A DNA stretch of 64,000 bases. It comes from an uncultured Collinsella sp. (GTDB lineage Bacteria; Actinomycetota; Coriobacteriia; Coriobacteriales; Coriobacteriaceae). The notes under the pieces are model-generated. The model saw only the letters and a program-made list of their open reading frames with translations. It was not told where the DNA came from and searched no databases. Position 1 is the first letter of the stretch; each line of letters opens with the position of its first letter. Positions 44,865 to 54,174 of the stretch are shown here, piece after piece. The stretch is from the NCBI GenBank assembly GCA_900541695.1, contig UQKL01000007.1, positions 35,227-99,226 on the forward strand, read 5' to 3'. The position numbers were made by a program, and so were the translations under genes.

Positions 44865-45125
44865 ATGGAGCAACATCCTAACGCAAGGCTCACCCCGAGG
44901 GGGCGCGAGACGCTCGTCTCGCGCATAGAGTCCGGCCTCGGCGTCGCCGAGACCGCGCGTCAGATGGGCGTCAGCCGCCAGACGGCGAGCAAGTGGCTGC
45001 GCCGCAGCAGGTCCGGAGAGCCCATGTCCGACCGCAGTAGCCGCCCGCGCAGGCTCGCGAGGTCCACGCCGCGCGAGATCGAGAACCGGGTCCGCGAGGC
45101 GCGCTCGTCACTGCCGCTCGCCCCG
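44865..45125 (+). pseudogene. Truncated IS481-like transposase (N-terminal part only)
   Basis: The first 87 codons of an IS481-type transposase are present: MEQHPNARLTPRGRETLVSR with a helix-turn-helix (GLGVAETARQMGVSRQTASKWLRR) and then PREIENRVREARSSLPLAP. The catalytic DDE domain is missing. After that point the frame continues into unrelated sequence next to the small HAAS-operon gene on the other strand. This is a degraded scar; the full element would continue for about 250 more residues. Confidence 0.75.
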
Positions 45126-45152
45126 CCCGGGCTGGCGCCGGGCGCGCTATGC

Positions 45153-45434
45153 TTAGGGAGCGGTGGGCGCCTCCGGAGCAGCAGGGGACTCGGACGCGGT
45201 GATGCCGGAGGTGTCGACCTCGCCGATTCCGGCGAGCTGCTCGATGAGGGGGAGGCCCATCGGGTCGTCCACCTCGACGCCGCCGAGCACGATGGTGCTG
45301 TCGCGCGTGTCGATTTGGGTTGTGAACACGGCCGGGTCGAAGCCCGAAGCGATAAAGCCAATGCCCGCGAGGACAACACCCGCGGCAACGAGCCCGCCCG
45401 CCACGGCGAGGTAGATCTTCTTCGCGCTGGTCAT
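45153..45434 (-). CDS. Short membrane-anchored protein at the end of the PadR/HAAS operon
   Basis: A 93-residue protein: one membrane helix (IYLAVAGGLVAAGVVLAGIGFIASGFD), then TTQIDTRDSTIVLGG and an Ala/Pro-rich tail ending APEAPTAP. In the usual PadR-HAAS gene set the third gene encodes a longer DUF4097 protein whose first residues look like this, so this may be a version cut short next to the IS481 scar, or a short natural one. AAAGGAG lies 8 nt before the ATG. Its stop is about 25 bp from the transposase remnant. Confidence 0.6.
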   Translation of the reverse strand: MTSAKKIYLAVAGGLVAAGVVLAGIGFIASGFDPAVFTTQIDTRDSTIVLGGVEVDDPMGLPLIEQLAGIGEVDTSGITASESPAAPEAPTAP

Positions 45435-45449
45435 GGTACTCACTCCTTT

Positions 45450-46073
45450 CTACGCCGCGAGATGCGCGGCAGCGCCGCCCTTCTCGCCCTTACCCTTCCA
45501 GAAGGGCGAGGCGGCCTTCCTCGCCCAGAGCGCCGAGAGGCGCGCAATTTGTTTTGCGGCGGCCCAAGCGCCAGCACCAACGAAGAGCGCCACGCCGACG
45601 AGGCCGAGCCCCACGCCCGCCGAGGCGAGGGCGTACGGGAAGTGGCCGATGGTGACGCCGCTTACGGCAAACAGGAGCTCAACTACGCCCACGCCCCCGA
45701 GTGCCGCCGCGACGATCCACACGCAGAGCGCCAGCACCCAGATGCAGATATAGACCGTGACGACCACGGCGGCGAAGGCGGCGAGCAGCGGCACCCACAC
45801 CGGGGAGCCCACGATGGTCAGCACCCACAGCAGCGCGGTGCTGCGCTGGCGCGTCCTCGCGATCGCGCGCGGCACGGCGGGCAGGTCGTCGAGCGTGGCC
45901 TCCGCCACCTCGCCGGGCGTGCCCATGGCGGCCACGGCCTCCTCCTCGCTCATACCGTCCTCCATGCGATCGGCGATGGCCTCCGCATAGAACGCCTTGG
46001 TCTCCTCCACCTGCTCGGCCGGCAGGCAGGCGAGCAGCTCGCCCAACCGGCCCAGAAACTCATCACGCGTCAT
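45450..46073 (-). CDS. HAAS (DUF1700) domain membrane protein
   Basis: A 207-residue protein. The N-terminal HAAS domain (MTRDEFLGRLGELLACLPAEQ, then EAVAAMGTPGEVAE) is followed by four hydrophobic helices and an alanine-rich tail. HAAS proteins are found between PadR regulators and DUF4097 membrane proteins, and probably sense envelope state with PadR. The ATG overlaps the PadR stop by 11 bp, and GAGGGGG precedes it, so translation is coupled. Confidence 0.85.
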   Translation of the reverse strand: MTRDEFLGRLGELLACLPAEQVEETKAFYAEAIADRMEDGMSEEEAVAAMGTPGEVAEATLDDLPAVPRAIARTRQRSTALLWVLTIVGSPVWVPLLAAFAAVVVTVYICIWVLALCVWIVAAALGGVGVVELLFAVSGVTIGHFPYALASAGVGLGLVGVALFVGAGAWAAAKQIARLSALWARKAASPFWKGKGEKGGAAAHLAA

Positions 46074-46380
46074 GGTGCGCCCCCTCAACGTATGCGTAAA
46101 TCTCCCGTACGGACGGCCACTCGGCCAGGAACTCCTCGATGCGCGCTCGCCCGTCGTCCGTGATGCGGTAGTACCGGCGCAGCCGCCCGTTGTGCTCGGC
46201 GGAGCGCGCCGTGATGCACCCGGCCTTCTCCAGGCGCTTGAGCAGCGGGTAGAGCGTCGACTCCGTGAGCCCCATGCTCGCCGGTACGTCCTTCACGATC
46301 TGGTAGCCGTAGGACTCCTCGCCGGAGACGGCCGCGAGCACGCAGGCCTCCAGGAAGCCGCGCTTCATCTGTGCCTCCAT
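46063..46380 (-). CDS. PadR family transcriptional regulator
   Basis: A 105-residue protein with the PadR winged helix-turn-helix: LEACVLAAVSGEESYGYQIVKDV, then LTESTLYPLLKRLEKAGCI and YRITDDGRARIEEF. PadR proteins repress or activate membrane or detoxification genes. A GAGAGGAGG site 7 nt before the ATG fixes the start. A palindromic operator (46401-46423) lies just upstream and would allow autoregulation. First gene of a three-gene operon. Confidence 0.9.
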   Translation of the reverse strand: MEAQMKRGFLEACVLAAVSGEESYGYQIVKDVPASMGLTESTLYPLLKRLEKAGCITARSAEHNGRLRRYYRITDDGRARIEEFLAEWPSVREIYAYVEGAHHDA

Positions 46381-46400
46381 CCGCACACCTCCTCTCGTCA

Positions 46401-46423
46401 TATACTGTGCTATACACACTATA
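46401..46423 (-). promoter_or_regulatory. PadR-type operator ahead of the PadR gene
   Basis: Nearly perfect palindrome: TATACTGTG and CACACTATA around a 5-bp centre, 20 bp upstream of the start codon. This matches the usual size and position of PadR boxes. Confidence 0.6.
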
Positions 46424-47037
46424 CGATGCAAGGTATTAGACGTCAACTCTCATCGCGAAGGTTCTCCGGCCCCTGCGCGCTGCGAACGTGATGTCGCGGG
46501 ACGGTTGGCATTATGCATGAAACGTCAAGTAACGCTCTTTTGATCCACTTCCACTCGGCCCCATATGCCTTGCACAACGCCCCCTTCGACCTCGGAATCA
46601 AGAGAGCCGCTAGGCTGGACATGCCGGACGGTAAGGTCCTGGACGCCATGGTGGACTTCTCCGATGCCATGGGGGTCATGGGTCTACGCCGATGGAGGCC
46701 CACACACGCGGCAGGGCTCGCCCGTCACCGCTGGTCGCCGGACGGTCCCCATGCCTCGCTCGCCAACGCGCAGGCGACAGCAGCAGTCCAGCGCTGGGCT
46801 GGAGACGCCGGAATGCCCAGAAGATGCGTTTCCCATCGCTGCGACAGAGCTTTTTGTAGGGGCGGCAATTTTTCCTAATGTCGAGGACAGCTAGGCTTCA
46901 GTAGCCACCTTGGGAGCATCGCCAATGGGCTCTTCCTTTATACGTTCGGCATAATCGTAGGCGATACCCACAAATTCCAGTCCCGAGCAACAGGAGTACA
47001 ATTGCTGCTATTGTTGCCAGCTGTTGGGAGATGGAAG
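46424..47037. other. About 610 bp with no convincing gene
   Basis: Open frames exist here (for example 46513-46878 on the plus strand), but none has a ribosome-binding site or a recognisable domain, and their translations look random in composition. The stretch could hold a decayed gene. I saw no palindrome or repeat worth reporting. Confidence 0.5.
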
Positions 47038-48042
47038 ATGGACTGCGATGGCTACCCATGCGTTCCCATGCCGTTGATGTGCACCGCTTTTGTGCCAGGG
47101 CAGATCGACGCTGCGGTTGCAGGCATTTCCGACCCCGATTCACGCACCATCGCCACGGCAGAAGCGCTGTACTTTCGCGGACAGGCCACGCTCGCCGCCG
47201 AGACAGCACGCCCCTATCTTGACGCCACCGACCCCGCACTGCGCTATTCCGCATGCTTTATCTGCGGATATGCCAGTCTGTCGCTCAACCGTATCGCCGA
47301 TGCCCGCCGTTGCCTTGCGGGCATCCTCGATACGCCACCTGACGATGAATCGCCTGCCGTCCACGCCATGCATATCCTGTTCGCCTCTGCCGCGAGCGTC
47401 CTGCTGCACTTGCCTTCCCCGTATTCCGCCGAAGAGTTTTATCCGCTTGCGGCGCATCTGCCCGAAGGCCTGCGCCTGTTCGCCAGCTACGTGATGGCGC
47501 ACGCCTTGTATCTGCGCGGCGAATACGGCCGCAGCCTGGGCATGGTGGAAAATGCCCTGATCATGAAACAGGGAAGCTATCCCATCTCGGAACTGTTCCT
47601 GCACCTGGCGGCTTCCATGGCATGCATGAGCCTCAAGGACATCGACGCCGCAAAGGCACATTTCGGAGCCGCTTGGGACATTGCGCGCCCCGACGGCCTT
47701 ATCGAGCTCATTGGCGAGCACCACGGCCTTTTGCAGGGGCTTATCGAGGCATGCTTAAAATCGCAATATCCCGACGATTTCGCTCGCATCATCGAGATTA
47801 CGTATCGATTCAGCTACGGCTGGCGGCGCATCCACAACCCCGATTCGGGTGAGGACGTGGCCGACGATTTAACGACCACGGAGTTCACCATGGCCATGCT
47901 CGCCTGCCGCGGTTGGACCAACGCCGAAATCGCACGCCACATGGGAGTATCGCCGGGCACCGTTAAAAACCGCCTATCAGGAGTGTATGCCAAGCTTGGT
48001 ATCGGAACTCGCGCCGAGCTGATTGCCCACATGTTGCGCTAG
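47038..48042 (+). CDS. LuxR family transcriptional regulator
   Basis: A 334-residue protein: an N-terminal helical region that looks like TPR or MalT-like repeats (IATAEALYFRGQATLAAETA, then ADARRCLAGILD), and a C-terminal LuxR helix-turn-helix (LACRGWTNAEIARHMGVSPGTVKNRLSGVYAKLGI). Such proteins bind DNA as dimers. The ATG at 47038 is preferred over upstream starts because GGGAG lies about 7 nt upstream. The next gene encodes the large surface protein, which it may regulate. Confidence 0.85.
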   Translation: MDCDGYPCVPMPLMCTAFVPGQIDAAVAGISDPDSRTIATAEALYFRGQATLAAETARPYLDATDPALRYSACFICGYASLSLNRIADARRCLAGILDTPPDDESPAVHAMHILFASAASVLLHLPSPYSAEEFYPLAAHLPEGLRLFASYVMAHALYLRGEYGRSLGMVENALIMKQGSYPISELFLHLAASMACMSLKDIDAAKAHFGAAWDIARPDGLIELIGEHHGLLQGLIEACLKSQYPDDFARIIEITYRFSYGWRRIHNPDSGEDVADDLTTTEFTMAMLACRGWTNAEIARHMGVSPGTVKNRLSGVYAKLGIGTRAELIAHMLR

Positions 48043-48199
48043 CGGCCAGACTGCCCGGCGTATCGAAAGCGCTCCGGGGGCCTGACGCTTTCGCGCACTC
48101 AAATTGGACGTTTTGACCCTTGAACGGCACTACCGCCACGGGGCGACTTCTCGCAAAATTGGATTATTTCCTCCGATGTTTGCGGGATGGGAGCCAAAG

Positions 48200-51100
48200 A
48201 TGCTTGATCGCCGTTCGTTACTTGTTGCCGGAGCGTCCTCGCTGGCGAGCATTATGTTGCCGCGCGTGCCGGGAAGCGCAAACGCCTTCATATTGCCGTT
48301 CGCGCCCACCGAAGCCTATGCCGACGAAAAAGACCCCTTCAGGGTGCTCGTTCTCTCGCGCACCATGTTTGGTGTGGTCGTGGTCGACGTCGCCAACAAG
48401 AATATACCCATCAAGGGAGCCCAGGTCACGCTCGCGTCGCGTTATGCCGCGGGCAAGCAGCTCTCCGCCACTACCGACGACGAGGGCACGGCCATCTTTG
48501 AGGTCGCGCCTCTTTCGGAAGGCTACGTGGACGAGGCAACGCTTCTCGACGCGTACGACTTTAACGGCGGCATCTCCATTAGCATGGCGGGCTACCGTGA
48601 TGTCGAGATTCCCCTTGCGCGTATCCAGGGCGGCACCGCCATAACCGCGCCCACGCGTCCGCTTTCCGACGGCGAGCCGTACTTCCGCCAGCTCACATTC
48701 GACGAATGGGACATCCAGTACGCTGAAGCCACGTTCATGACATTGCCGAAGGACGACACGGCAAACGAGCAGCCCGATACGCACGCCTTTACCGTGCAGG
48801 CACATCTGCCACAGGGTGGACAGGCAACGCTGCGCATCAACAAAGTGACGCCTGCCGCGGGCAGCTCACCCGAAACCTTCACGCAGATTGGCCAAGTCAA
48901 GGCCAGCGCATCGGGCGCGGATAATCTGGCGACGTTCACACTCGAAGACAAGTTTCTCGACGCGGCATCGGGCCTTCTGGAAGAAGGGTGCAAGCTGCGC
49001 TTTGTCCTCGACTATCAGGGCAAAACCTACACGCTCTCATCCCCTATGGCCGTTGTCACCGCTCCGGCCGCAAAGGCGGAATCGGGCTCGACCACCATCA
49101 TTCCCACCACTATGGACCAAGAGATCACTCCGTTTGATTTCCCAGCGGCGTTTCCCGGCATCGGCGGCAATAAGTTTACCTGCTGGATGCCCTCGTTCCC
49201 CATTTTGTTCGATTTCTCGTTTGCCGGGTACGTGCTGTTTGGCGGAGGATACAAACCAGCCAGCTATATGAACGATTCGGGCAACCCTGATCCGGAATAC
49301 TGGAAGAAGTCACCGCGCGAGTCGGGCGCCAAGCAAGCAAACCGCTACCTCGACGAGATGGAGGGGAAGTGGAATCAGTACAAGAGTATGAGTGCCGGTT
49401 CGGGAACCGATCCAAGAAACACTAAGCTCCTTCGCCACCATTGCACGCTGCTGTTCACGATGGATATCGCCACACAGCTGTACGGCTCGCTCGCCTACGA
49501 TTGGATGGGCAAAACCTGGGGTAACAACAACGACCCCGCATACGGCAATATTAAGGCCCTCTTCCAGGTAAGAACCGACCTCAATTGGACCGAGCAGTTT
49601 ACCCTAGGACCGGTGCCGTTTTTCCTAAACGTCAACCCCTGGGTGCTAGCGAAGCTGGCGCTCGCCGTGGGTGCCCACACGCACGGCAGCGGCGCGGCGT
49701 TTTTCAAGAACATTTCGCTCGACTATTCAAACACCTCGGGCTCGTTCACCATCCAGATCGGGCTTGCCGTCACCTTTGGCGCCGGCGTTGCAGGCGTCGC
49801 TTCGTCTGCCGTGCGCGGCGCCGCATCCCTCACGCTGTTCATTGGGTACGAGAAGGCAGATGGACACCAGCTTCCGCGACTGCGCGTAGGTGCAGACGTC
49901 GATGTCGATGTGATACTCCAGTTCGTAATGTTCAAGTGGACCACCAAGGCTTGGTCGGGGTCGTGGCCCACACTCCTCGATTCGTGGAATATGTCGGTGA
50001 ACAATGGCAACCAGTATGTGCTCCAGCGCTCTGAGCTCGCATTGGGTGGAGATACGCCTTACACGTTGGATGCCCGCTTCGGCACGCCCGGCAACATCGA
50101 GGCGGGCGGCGTGCCGCAATTTATCGCATCGGCCACCATCGTCACCAACGCCGAGCTGCTCGCACGCGCCGAGGTTAAGGCCGCTGTCGTAAACGTCGCG
50201 CCCGTCGTGCGCGATTGGGACCGGTCGGTCACGCGCATTGAGCTCGAGGCGAATGCAGAAAGCGACGACACGGGACAGATCGAGCATTTCGTCCATGCAC
50301 TGATAGAGAACGACGAAAACGCCGCGCCGATGTATGAGTACACCTATATCGGGCAGGCGAAGGACGCCGTTGCGGACCCCAACGCCAATTCTGCTGGTGT
50401 ATCGAAGGACGAGCGTGGCGGCATCAAGCCCTCGAGCGACAACGTGCTGTTTACCGGCGTGCTCAGCGAAGCTCACATGAAGCTGGCAATGATCGCCGGC
50501 GTAGAATGCCTGTTCCGTATCGCCTCGGTGCGCTACGGCGACAATGGCCGCTCGCGCCTGGTGGTGCACACAAAGGCAAACGGCACGTGGTCTGCCCCCA
50601 TGCCCGTGGACTTCCCCCTTGGGTTTGGCGAGGGCGACGTGGAGCGCAGCGGCATATTCGATTACGACTTCGACGTGGTGGAATATACAGACGGGAGGGG
50701 AAACCAAGACGCCTACGTGCTGCTGGTCTCGGGCGAGCGCCCCGCCGGCGACAACACCCATTTCGATACGGCGAGCACATCCGGCATGCTGTCCGTTGTG
50801 CGCCTGCGCATCAGCAACGACGGAGTTCGCGTGGTATCGCACACGTCGTGGCGCAGCATCTCGCGCGGCCGCCTTCAGGAGGATGGCCACCATTGCCTGC
50901 AGTGCCCGCGTATCACGGTGGGCAAGACGCTCGTCGACGGGCGCTTGTCGGGTGCCTACCTCCACCGCCGCGGAACCACCGCAGAAAAGGCACTCGGCAG
51001 CGAGGCTGAGGTTGCGCTGGAGTGCTTTACCCTGTGGTCGGACGTTTCGGGCGACAGCCTGACGTTCCGCCAAGTTCTCCGCTTTCCGCAAGCACCGTCG

Positions 51101-52567
51101 AGTATCGAACTGGGCGAGCCCGAGGATATCAACGGCAAAATGGTGGTGCCCGTTGCGTACGAGACCGCAGACGGTTGCGGCTGCGCATCGTACGCCGTGA
51201 TCGGCCAGTCCATTGCGGGCTGGGGCGTTATGTCACCAGACGCCACGGTACCCCGTGCGGTGCCGTGGCCGCAGCACACGGGCTTTTTGGCCACCGTCAA
51301 CGAGCAGCTGCAGCATATTACTTGGACGCGAGGCGCGGCGGCATTTGCGTCGGAGCCCGTGGGTGCCGCAGGCTGTGGCCCGGCATCGTTTAGCGTAAGC
51401 AACAACGGCAGGTGCGTGCTCTATGTAGAGAACACCGATGGCAAGGTGGGACAGACCTACGACGAAGAAGGCAACCCGGTAGCAGTGATGGGCAAGCACT
51501 TCCGCATCTTCGCCAGCACCTTGGCAGGCGATCTGTTCACGGAGCCGTTCGTGATGTGCGAGCTGGACCATCCCATCGATCAGATAACGACATTTTTGAC
51601 GTCGGGAGGCATGCTCTCCGCGCTCGCCACGCACATTGTGAGCGCGGAGAAGAGCGAGGCAGAGCTGCACGGCATCGAAGTGCCCTTGGTGGCGTGTGCC
51701 ACTCCGACGGGCGCGGTCGCTACCTCGGGCGCGGTGGTGCCCGGAGCAGCAGGCGAATCCTTCATGGTCACGGTGCGAAACGACGGCAACACCTTGCTGA
51801 CCGCCGGCACGATCGATCTGTACCGAGAGGGCTCCAGCCAGCCGTTCTCCAGCGCATCCATCGGATTCGGAGCGAACGCACGCATGGCTTCGATCTACGA
51901 TCCAGAGCTTGCCGAGGACGCTTCGGCCAACGACATGGCACGCGTGAAGTACGCGCTCGAGACGCTGGGCACACGTTTTGCGACGCACCCGCTGGTAGCC
52001 GACAACGGCAACGCCGTGCTGGCACCGGGTTGCACGGCACAGTTCCGCATGAGCTTCGCCATCCCCGAGAGCTGGAGCGACGAAGTGGGCAAACGCGTAA
52101 CGCTGTATGCGAAGGCGCGTAATCTGGTGGCGCTCGATCCCGTGACGCTCGAGGAAATTCGACCGGGCACAAACTCGGCGCTTGGTGCCGTACTGCACGA
52201 GCTTCATGTGCCCGACGCGGCATGCGAACGCTCAGAAGTTCAGGTCGGCGTATGCGACAGCGCGGATACGACAGGACTTCACGACGCCCCGATGACGGCG
52301 GACAGCGATAGCGGCTCGAGTGGCGGCGGTACCGACGAGGGCGGCGGCTCCGGCGGAAGCAGCTCCGGCAGTGGCAAGGACCACGGCAATAACAAGCGCT
52401 CCGGAAAAGCGGGCGCGCTTGCGGGCACGGGCGATGTCAACGCTCCCCTTACGGCAGCCGCTGCAGCACTCGCCGCAGCCGGCGCCGGCCTCGTCGCCTA
52501 CAGCGCCCGCCGCACGGCGCTCGAAACCGACACCGCCAATGAGGTCAATTCGGATAGGCCTCGCTAG
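48200..52567 (+). CDS. Large sortase-anchored surface protein
   Basis: A 1455-residue protein. The N-terminus has a signal sequence with a twin-arginine-like start (LDRRSLLVAGASSLASIM). Residues about 55-110 form a carboxypeptidase-regulatory-like domain (IPIKGAQVTLASRYAAGKQ). The long middle has no recognised domain. A Ser/Gly linker (SSGGGTDEGGGSGGSSSG) precedes the sorting motif LAGTGD (residues 1407-1412), a hydrophobic helix and RR. LAGTG rather than LPXTG implies a dedicated sortase elsewhere. It is probably a wall-anchored adhesin or enzyme. The hydrophobic signal sequence and C-terminal anchor argue for cell-surface location. Confidence 0.85.
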   Translation: MLDRRSLLVAGASSLASIMLPRVPGSANAFILPFAPTEAYADEKDPFRVLVLSRTMFGVVVVDVANKNIPIKGAQVTLASRYAAGKQLSATTDDEGTAIFEVAPLSEGYVDEATLLDAYDFNGGISISMAGYRDVEIPLARIQGGTAITAPTRPLSDGEPYFRQLTFDEWDIQYAEATFMTLPKDDTANEQPDTHAFTVQAHLPQGGQATLRINKVTPAAGSSPETFTQIGQVKASASGADNLATFTLEDKFLDAASGLLEEGCKLRFVLDYQGKTYTLSSPMAVVTAPAAKAESGSTTIIPTTMDQEITPFDFPAAFPGIGGNKFTCWMPSFPILFDFSFAGYVLFGGGYKPASYMNDSGNPDPEYWKKSPRESGAKQANRYLDEMEGKWNQYKSMSAGSGTDPRNTKLLRHHCTLLFTMDIATQLYGSLAYDWMGKTWGNNNDPAYGNIKALFQVRTDLNWTEQFTLGPVPFFLNVNPWVLAKLALAVGAHTHGSGAAFFKNISLDYSNTSGSFTIQIGLAVTFGAGVAGVASSAVRGAASLTLFIGYEKADGHQLPRLRVGADVDVDVILQFVMFKWTTKAWSGSWPTLLDSWNMSVNNGNQYVLQRSELALGGDTPYTLDARFGTPGNIEAGGVPQFIASATIVTNAELLARAEVKAAVVNVAPVVRDWDRSVTRIELEANAESDDTGQIEHFVHALIENDENAAPMYEYTYIGQAKDAVADPNANSAGVSKDERGGIKPSSDNVLFTGVLSEAHMKLAMIAGVECLFRIASVRYGDNGRSRLVVHTKANGTWSAPMPVDFPLGFGEGDVERSGIFDYDFDVVEYTDGRGNQDAYVLLVSGERPAGDNTHFDTASTSGMLSVVRLRISNDGVRVVSHTSWRSISRGRLQEDGHHCLQCPRITVGKTLVDGRLSGAYLHRRGTTAEKALGSEAEVALECFTLWSDVSGDSLTFRQVLRFPQAPSSIELGEPEDINGKMVVPVAYETADGCGCASYAVIGQSIAGWGVMSPDATVPRAVPWPQHTGFLATVNEQLQHITWTRGAAAFASEPVGAAGCGPASFSVSNNGRCVLYVENTDGKVGQTYDEEGNPVAVMGKHFRIFASTLAGDLFTEPFVMCELDHPIDQITTFLTSGGMLSALATHIVSAEKSEAELHGIEVPLVACATPTGAVATSGAVVPGAAGESFMVTVRNDGNTLLTAGTIDLYREGSSQPFSSASIGFGANARMASIYDPELAEDASANDMARVKYALETLGTRFATHPLVADNGNAVLAPGCTAQFRMSFAIPESWSDEVGKRVTLYAKARNLVALDPVTLEEIRPGTNSALGAVLHELHVPDAACERSEVQVGVCDSADTTGLHDAPMTADSDSGSSGGGTDEGGGSGGSSSGSGKDHGNNKRSGKAGALAGTGDVNAPLTAAAAALAAAGAGLVAYSARRTALETDTANEVNSDRPR

Positions 52568-52618
52568 CCCCTAGTTACTTTTGTGAGAGACGCCGGCTCG
52601 GCTCATCGAACATCAAAA

Positions 52619-52650
52619 AGGGCTGGCCTCGGGTACCCGAAGCCAGCCCT
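52619..52650 (-). terminator. Hairpin terminator of the lipoprotein gene
   Basis: A stem of AGGGCTGGC with GCCAGCCCT and an inner TCGGG/CCCGA pair, followed on the minus strand by five T. It lies 30 bp past the lipoprotein stop at 52680, and could also limit read-through from the surface-protein gene. Confidence 0.88.
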
Positions 52651-52679
52651 GAGTCGCCTGACATGGGAATCGCAGTCCG

Positions 52680-53708
52680 CTACTTGAGCTTCAGCGCCTC
52701 CATCATGGGCACGGCAGCATCCCAGTCGATCTTCCAGCCGATCGACACACGGACGGTTTCACCCGTCGCGGGAGCCGTCGCAAACAGCGTATGGCCGTTG
52801 TCGGGACCGGTAAAGCGCAGCCACGTTATGCCGTTGTACTCGACCTGGTCGGTTGTCGTCTCCTTGCCTTCGTAGACCTGCTCTAGGCTTGCAACCTCTT
52901 CCTCCGGTGAGCGCGGGAAGATGCTGATGTTCAGGCGTCCTCCAGTCTCGTCGTGGAAGAAGTTTGCCTTTTCGCGCTCTTCGTCGGACGAATCCAGCGT
53001 GTACCCATCGGCGGCCTCGATGCTGTACGATGCGCAGTCGATGCCCGTTAAATCTGCCTTCTCGCCAGAATCGGCCACGCCGCCGGCCGCCTTGAACTCC
53101 TTGGTCTCGCATCCCGTGGTGTCAAAGTGCATGGCCTCATGATTCTTGGCGGGGGCGTAAGCGTCTACGAACTCGACAGTGATGGGCCCGTAGTACGCCG
53201 TCTTAGGCGCCCAAAAATACACGTACTCAACGGTCTCGCCCGGGCCGATATCTGGCCTCTTGGAAAGATCGATGCCCTCGTGAAGCTCATCGGGAGCCTC
53301 GCTTGCAACGTAGTCGAGCACGGCCGCCTTGCCGGAAGTAAACAACGGGTCGCCTGCCTCAAGATCGCCCTGGGCAGCATGCACGTTAAAGGAGTCAAAC
53401 GTCCTGTTCTTTGTGTTGTTGTTGGTAATCTCGATATGCAGGTAAAAGCCGTCCCGCTTCTTGGCATCACCGCGATAGAACGTACCGTGAGCCACCGACT
53501 CATAGACAATGCCTGCCGCCTCGACCGTCTGCGACTCATAGGCCTTGGGCTTCTCGGTCTTCTCCTGCACAGGCGCGCTCCCGCCCGAGCTACCAGCCGA
53601 GCCGCTCGGAGCACTACCGCCGCAGCCGGCAAGCGTGCACGCCAGCACAGCCGAAAGCGTCACGGTGGGAATTCCTAACAGCAGCTTCTTCGTCATGGGC
53701 TTCATCAT
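52680..53708 (-). CDS. DUF5067-like lipoprotein
   Basis: A 342-residue lipoprotein with a lipobox LAGCGG about 25 residues in, then a Ser/Gly-rich linker (SAPSGSAGSSGGSAP). The middle part (HIEITNNNTKNRTFDSFNV, then IGPGETVEYVYFWAPKTAYYGPITVEF) matches the Ig-like DUF5067 domain. The C-terminal part is unassigned. Two adjacent ATG codons are possible starts, with AAAGGAG upstream. Likely on the outer face of the membrane. Function unknown. Confidence 0.75.
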   Translation of the reverse strand: MMKPMTKKLLLGIPTVTLSAVLACTLAGCGGSAPSGSAGSSGGSAPVQEKTEKPKAYESQTVEAAGIVYESVAHGTFYRGDAKKRDGFYLHIEITNNNTKNRTFDSFNVHAAQGDLEAGDPLFTSGKAAVLDYVASEAPDELHEGIDLSKRPDIGPGETVEYVYFWAPKTAYYGPITVEFVDAYAPAKNHEAMHFDTTGCETKEFKAAGGVADSGEKADLTGIDCASYSIEAADGYTLDSSDEEREKANFFHDETGGRLNISIFPRSPEEEVASLEQVYEGKETTTDQVEYNGITWLRFTGPDNGHTLFATAPATGETVRVSIGWKIDWDAAVPMMEALKLK

Positions 53709-54174
53709 CCTCACCGCTCCTTTCGGCTTGTAGCTCATCCGTTACCCGAGTCGCAAGTCGACTCCGTGGCATCGGCTTCCACTATGAGCGTATGACGAAA
53801 CGCGGCGCCGGCGAAGTGACCCACGGCCCAAATAACGACCCGACAGCGTTCCTTATGGGCCAAAGGGACTCGCACACGCACGCCTGTGGCCCATAAAACG
53901 AGACGCTTGTCCCAATGTTCGATTCGATCCAACAATCCGCACGACACGTTTTCGACAACGTATCCAACCGCAAACGCAGCAAGACGCATTCGGCCGCCTT
54001 CAAACTTACTCGGACAGAACCGAGTCGGTTTTGTCCGAGTAAACGCTGTTCCACCAAATTCCGAACGATTGTTCGATGGATTTCGTGTTGGATGGAATCG
54101 CCCAAGGGCCGGGCTATGCTACCTTGACTATCTATATGACTTAAACGCAGCAAAGGAGCACCGAGAGAGCGAGT
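53709..54174. other. 466-bp gene-free stretch upstream of the topoisomerase pair
   Basis: No gene. It contains the 37-bp palindrome at 54006-54042 and a CGAGAGAGCGAG run just before the topoisomerase start. The remaining sequence shows only weak promoter-like boxes. Confidence 0.55.
54006..54042. promoter_or_regulatory. 37-bp near-perfect palindrome ahead of the topoisomerase genes
   Basis: TTACTCGGACA and TGTCCGAGTAA arms enclose AACCGA and TCGGTT, with only single unpaired bases at the junctions. It has no T-run. It lies 133 bp before the GyrB-like start codon. It could be an operator or a cruciform sensitive to supercoiling; that would suit topoisomerase genes, but this is inference. Confidence 0.6.

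Noticed and set aside
46513-46878. 121-codon open frame upstream of the LuxR gene
   Set aside because: No ribosome-binding site, no recognisable domain, and a random-looking composition; the opposite strand has a similar-quality frame.
49727-51091. 454-codon open frame on the minus strand inside the surface-protein gene
   Set aside because: Antisense to a continuous 1455-codon gene with signal and anchor; no ribosome-binding site and no domain.
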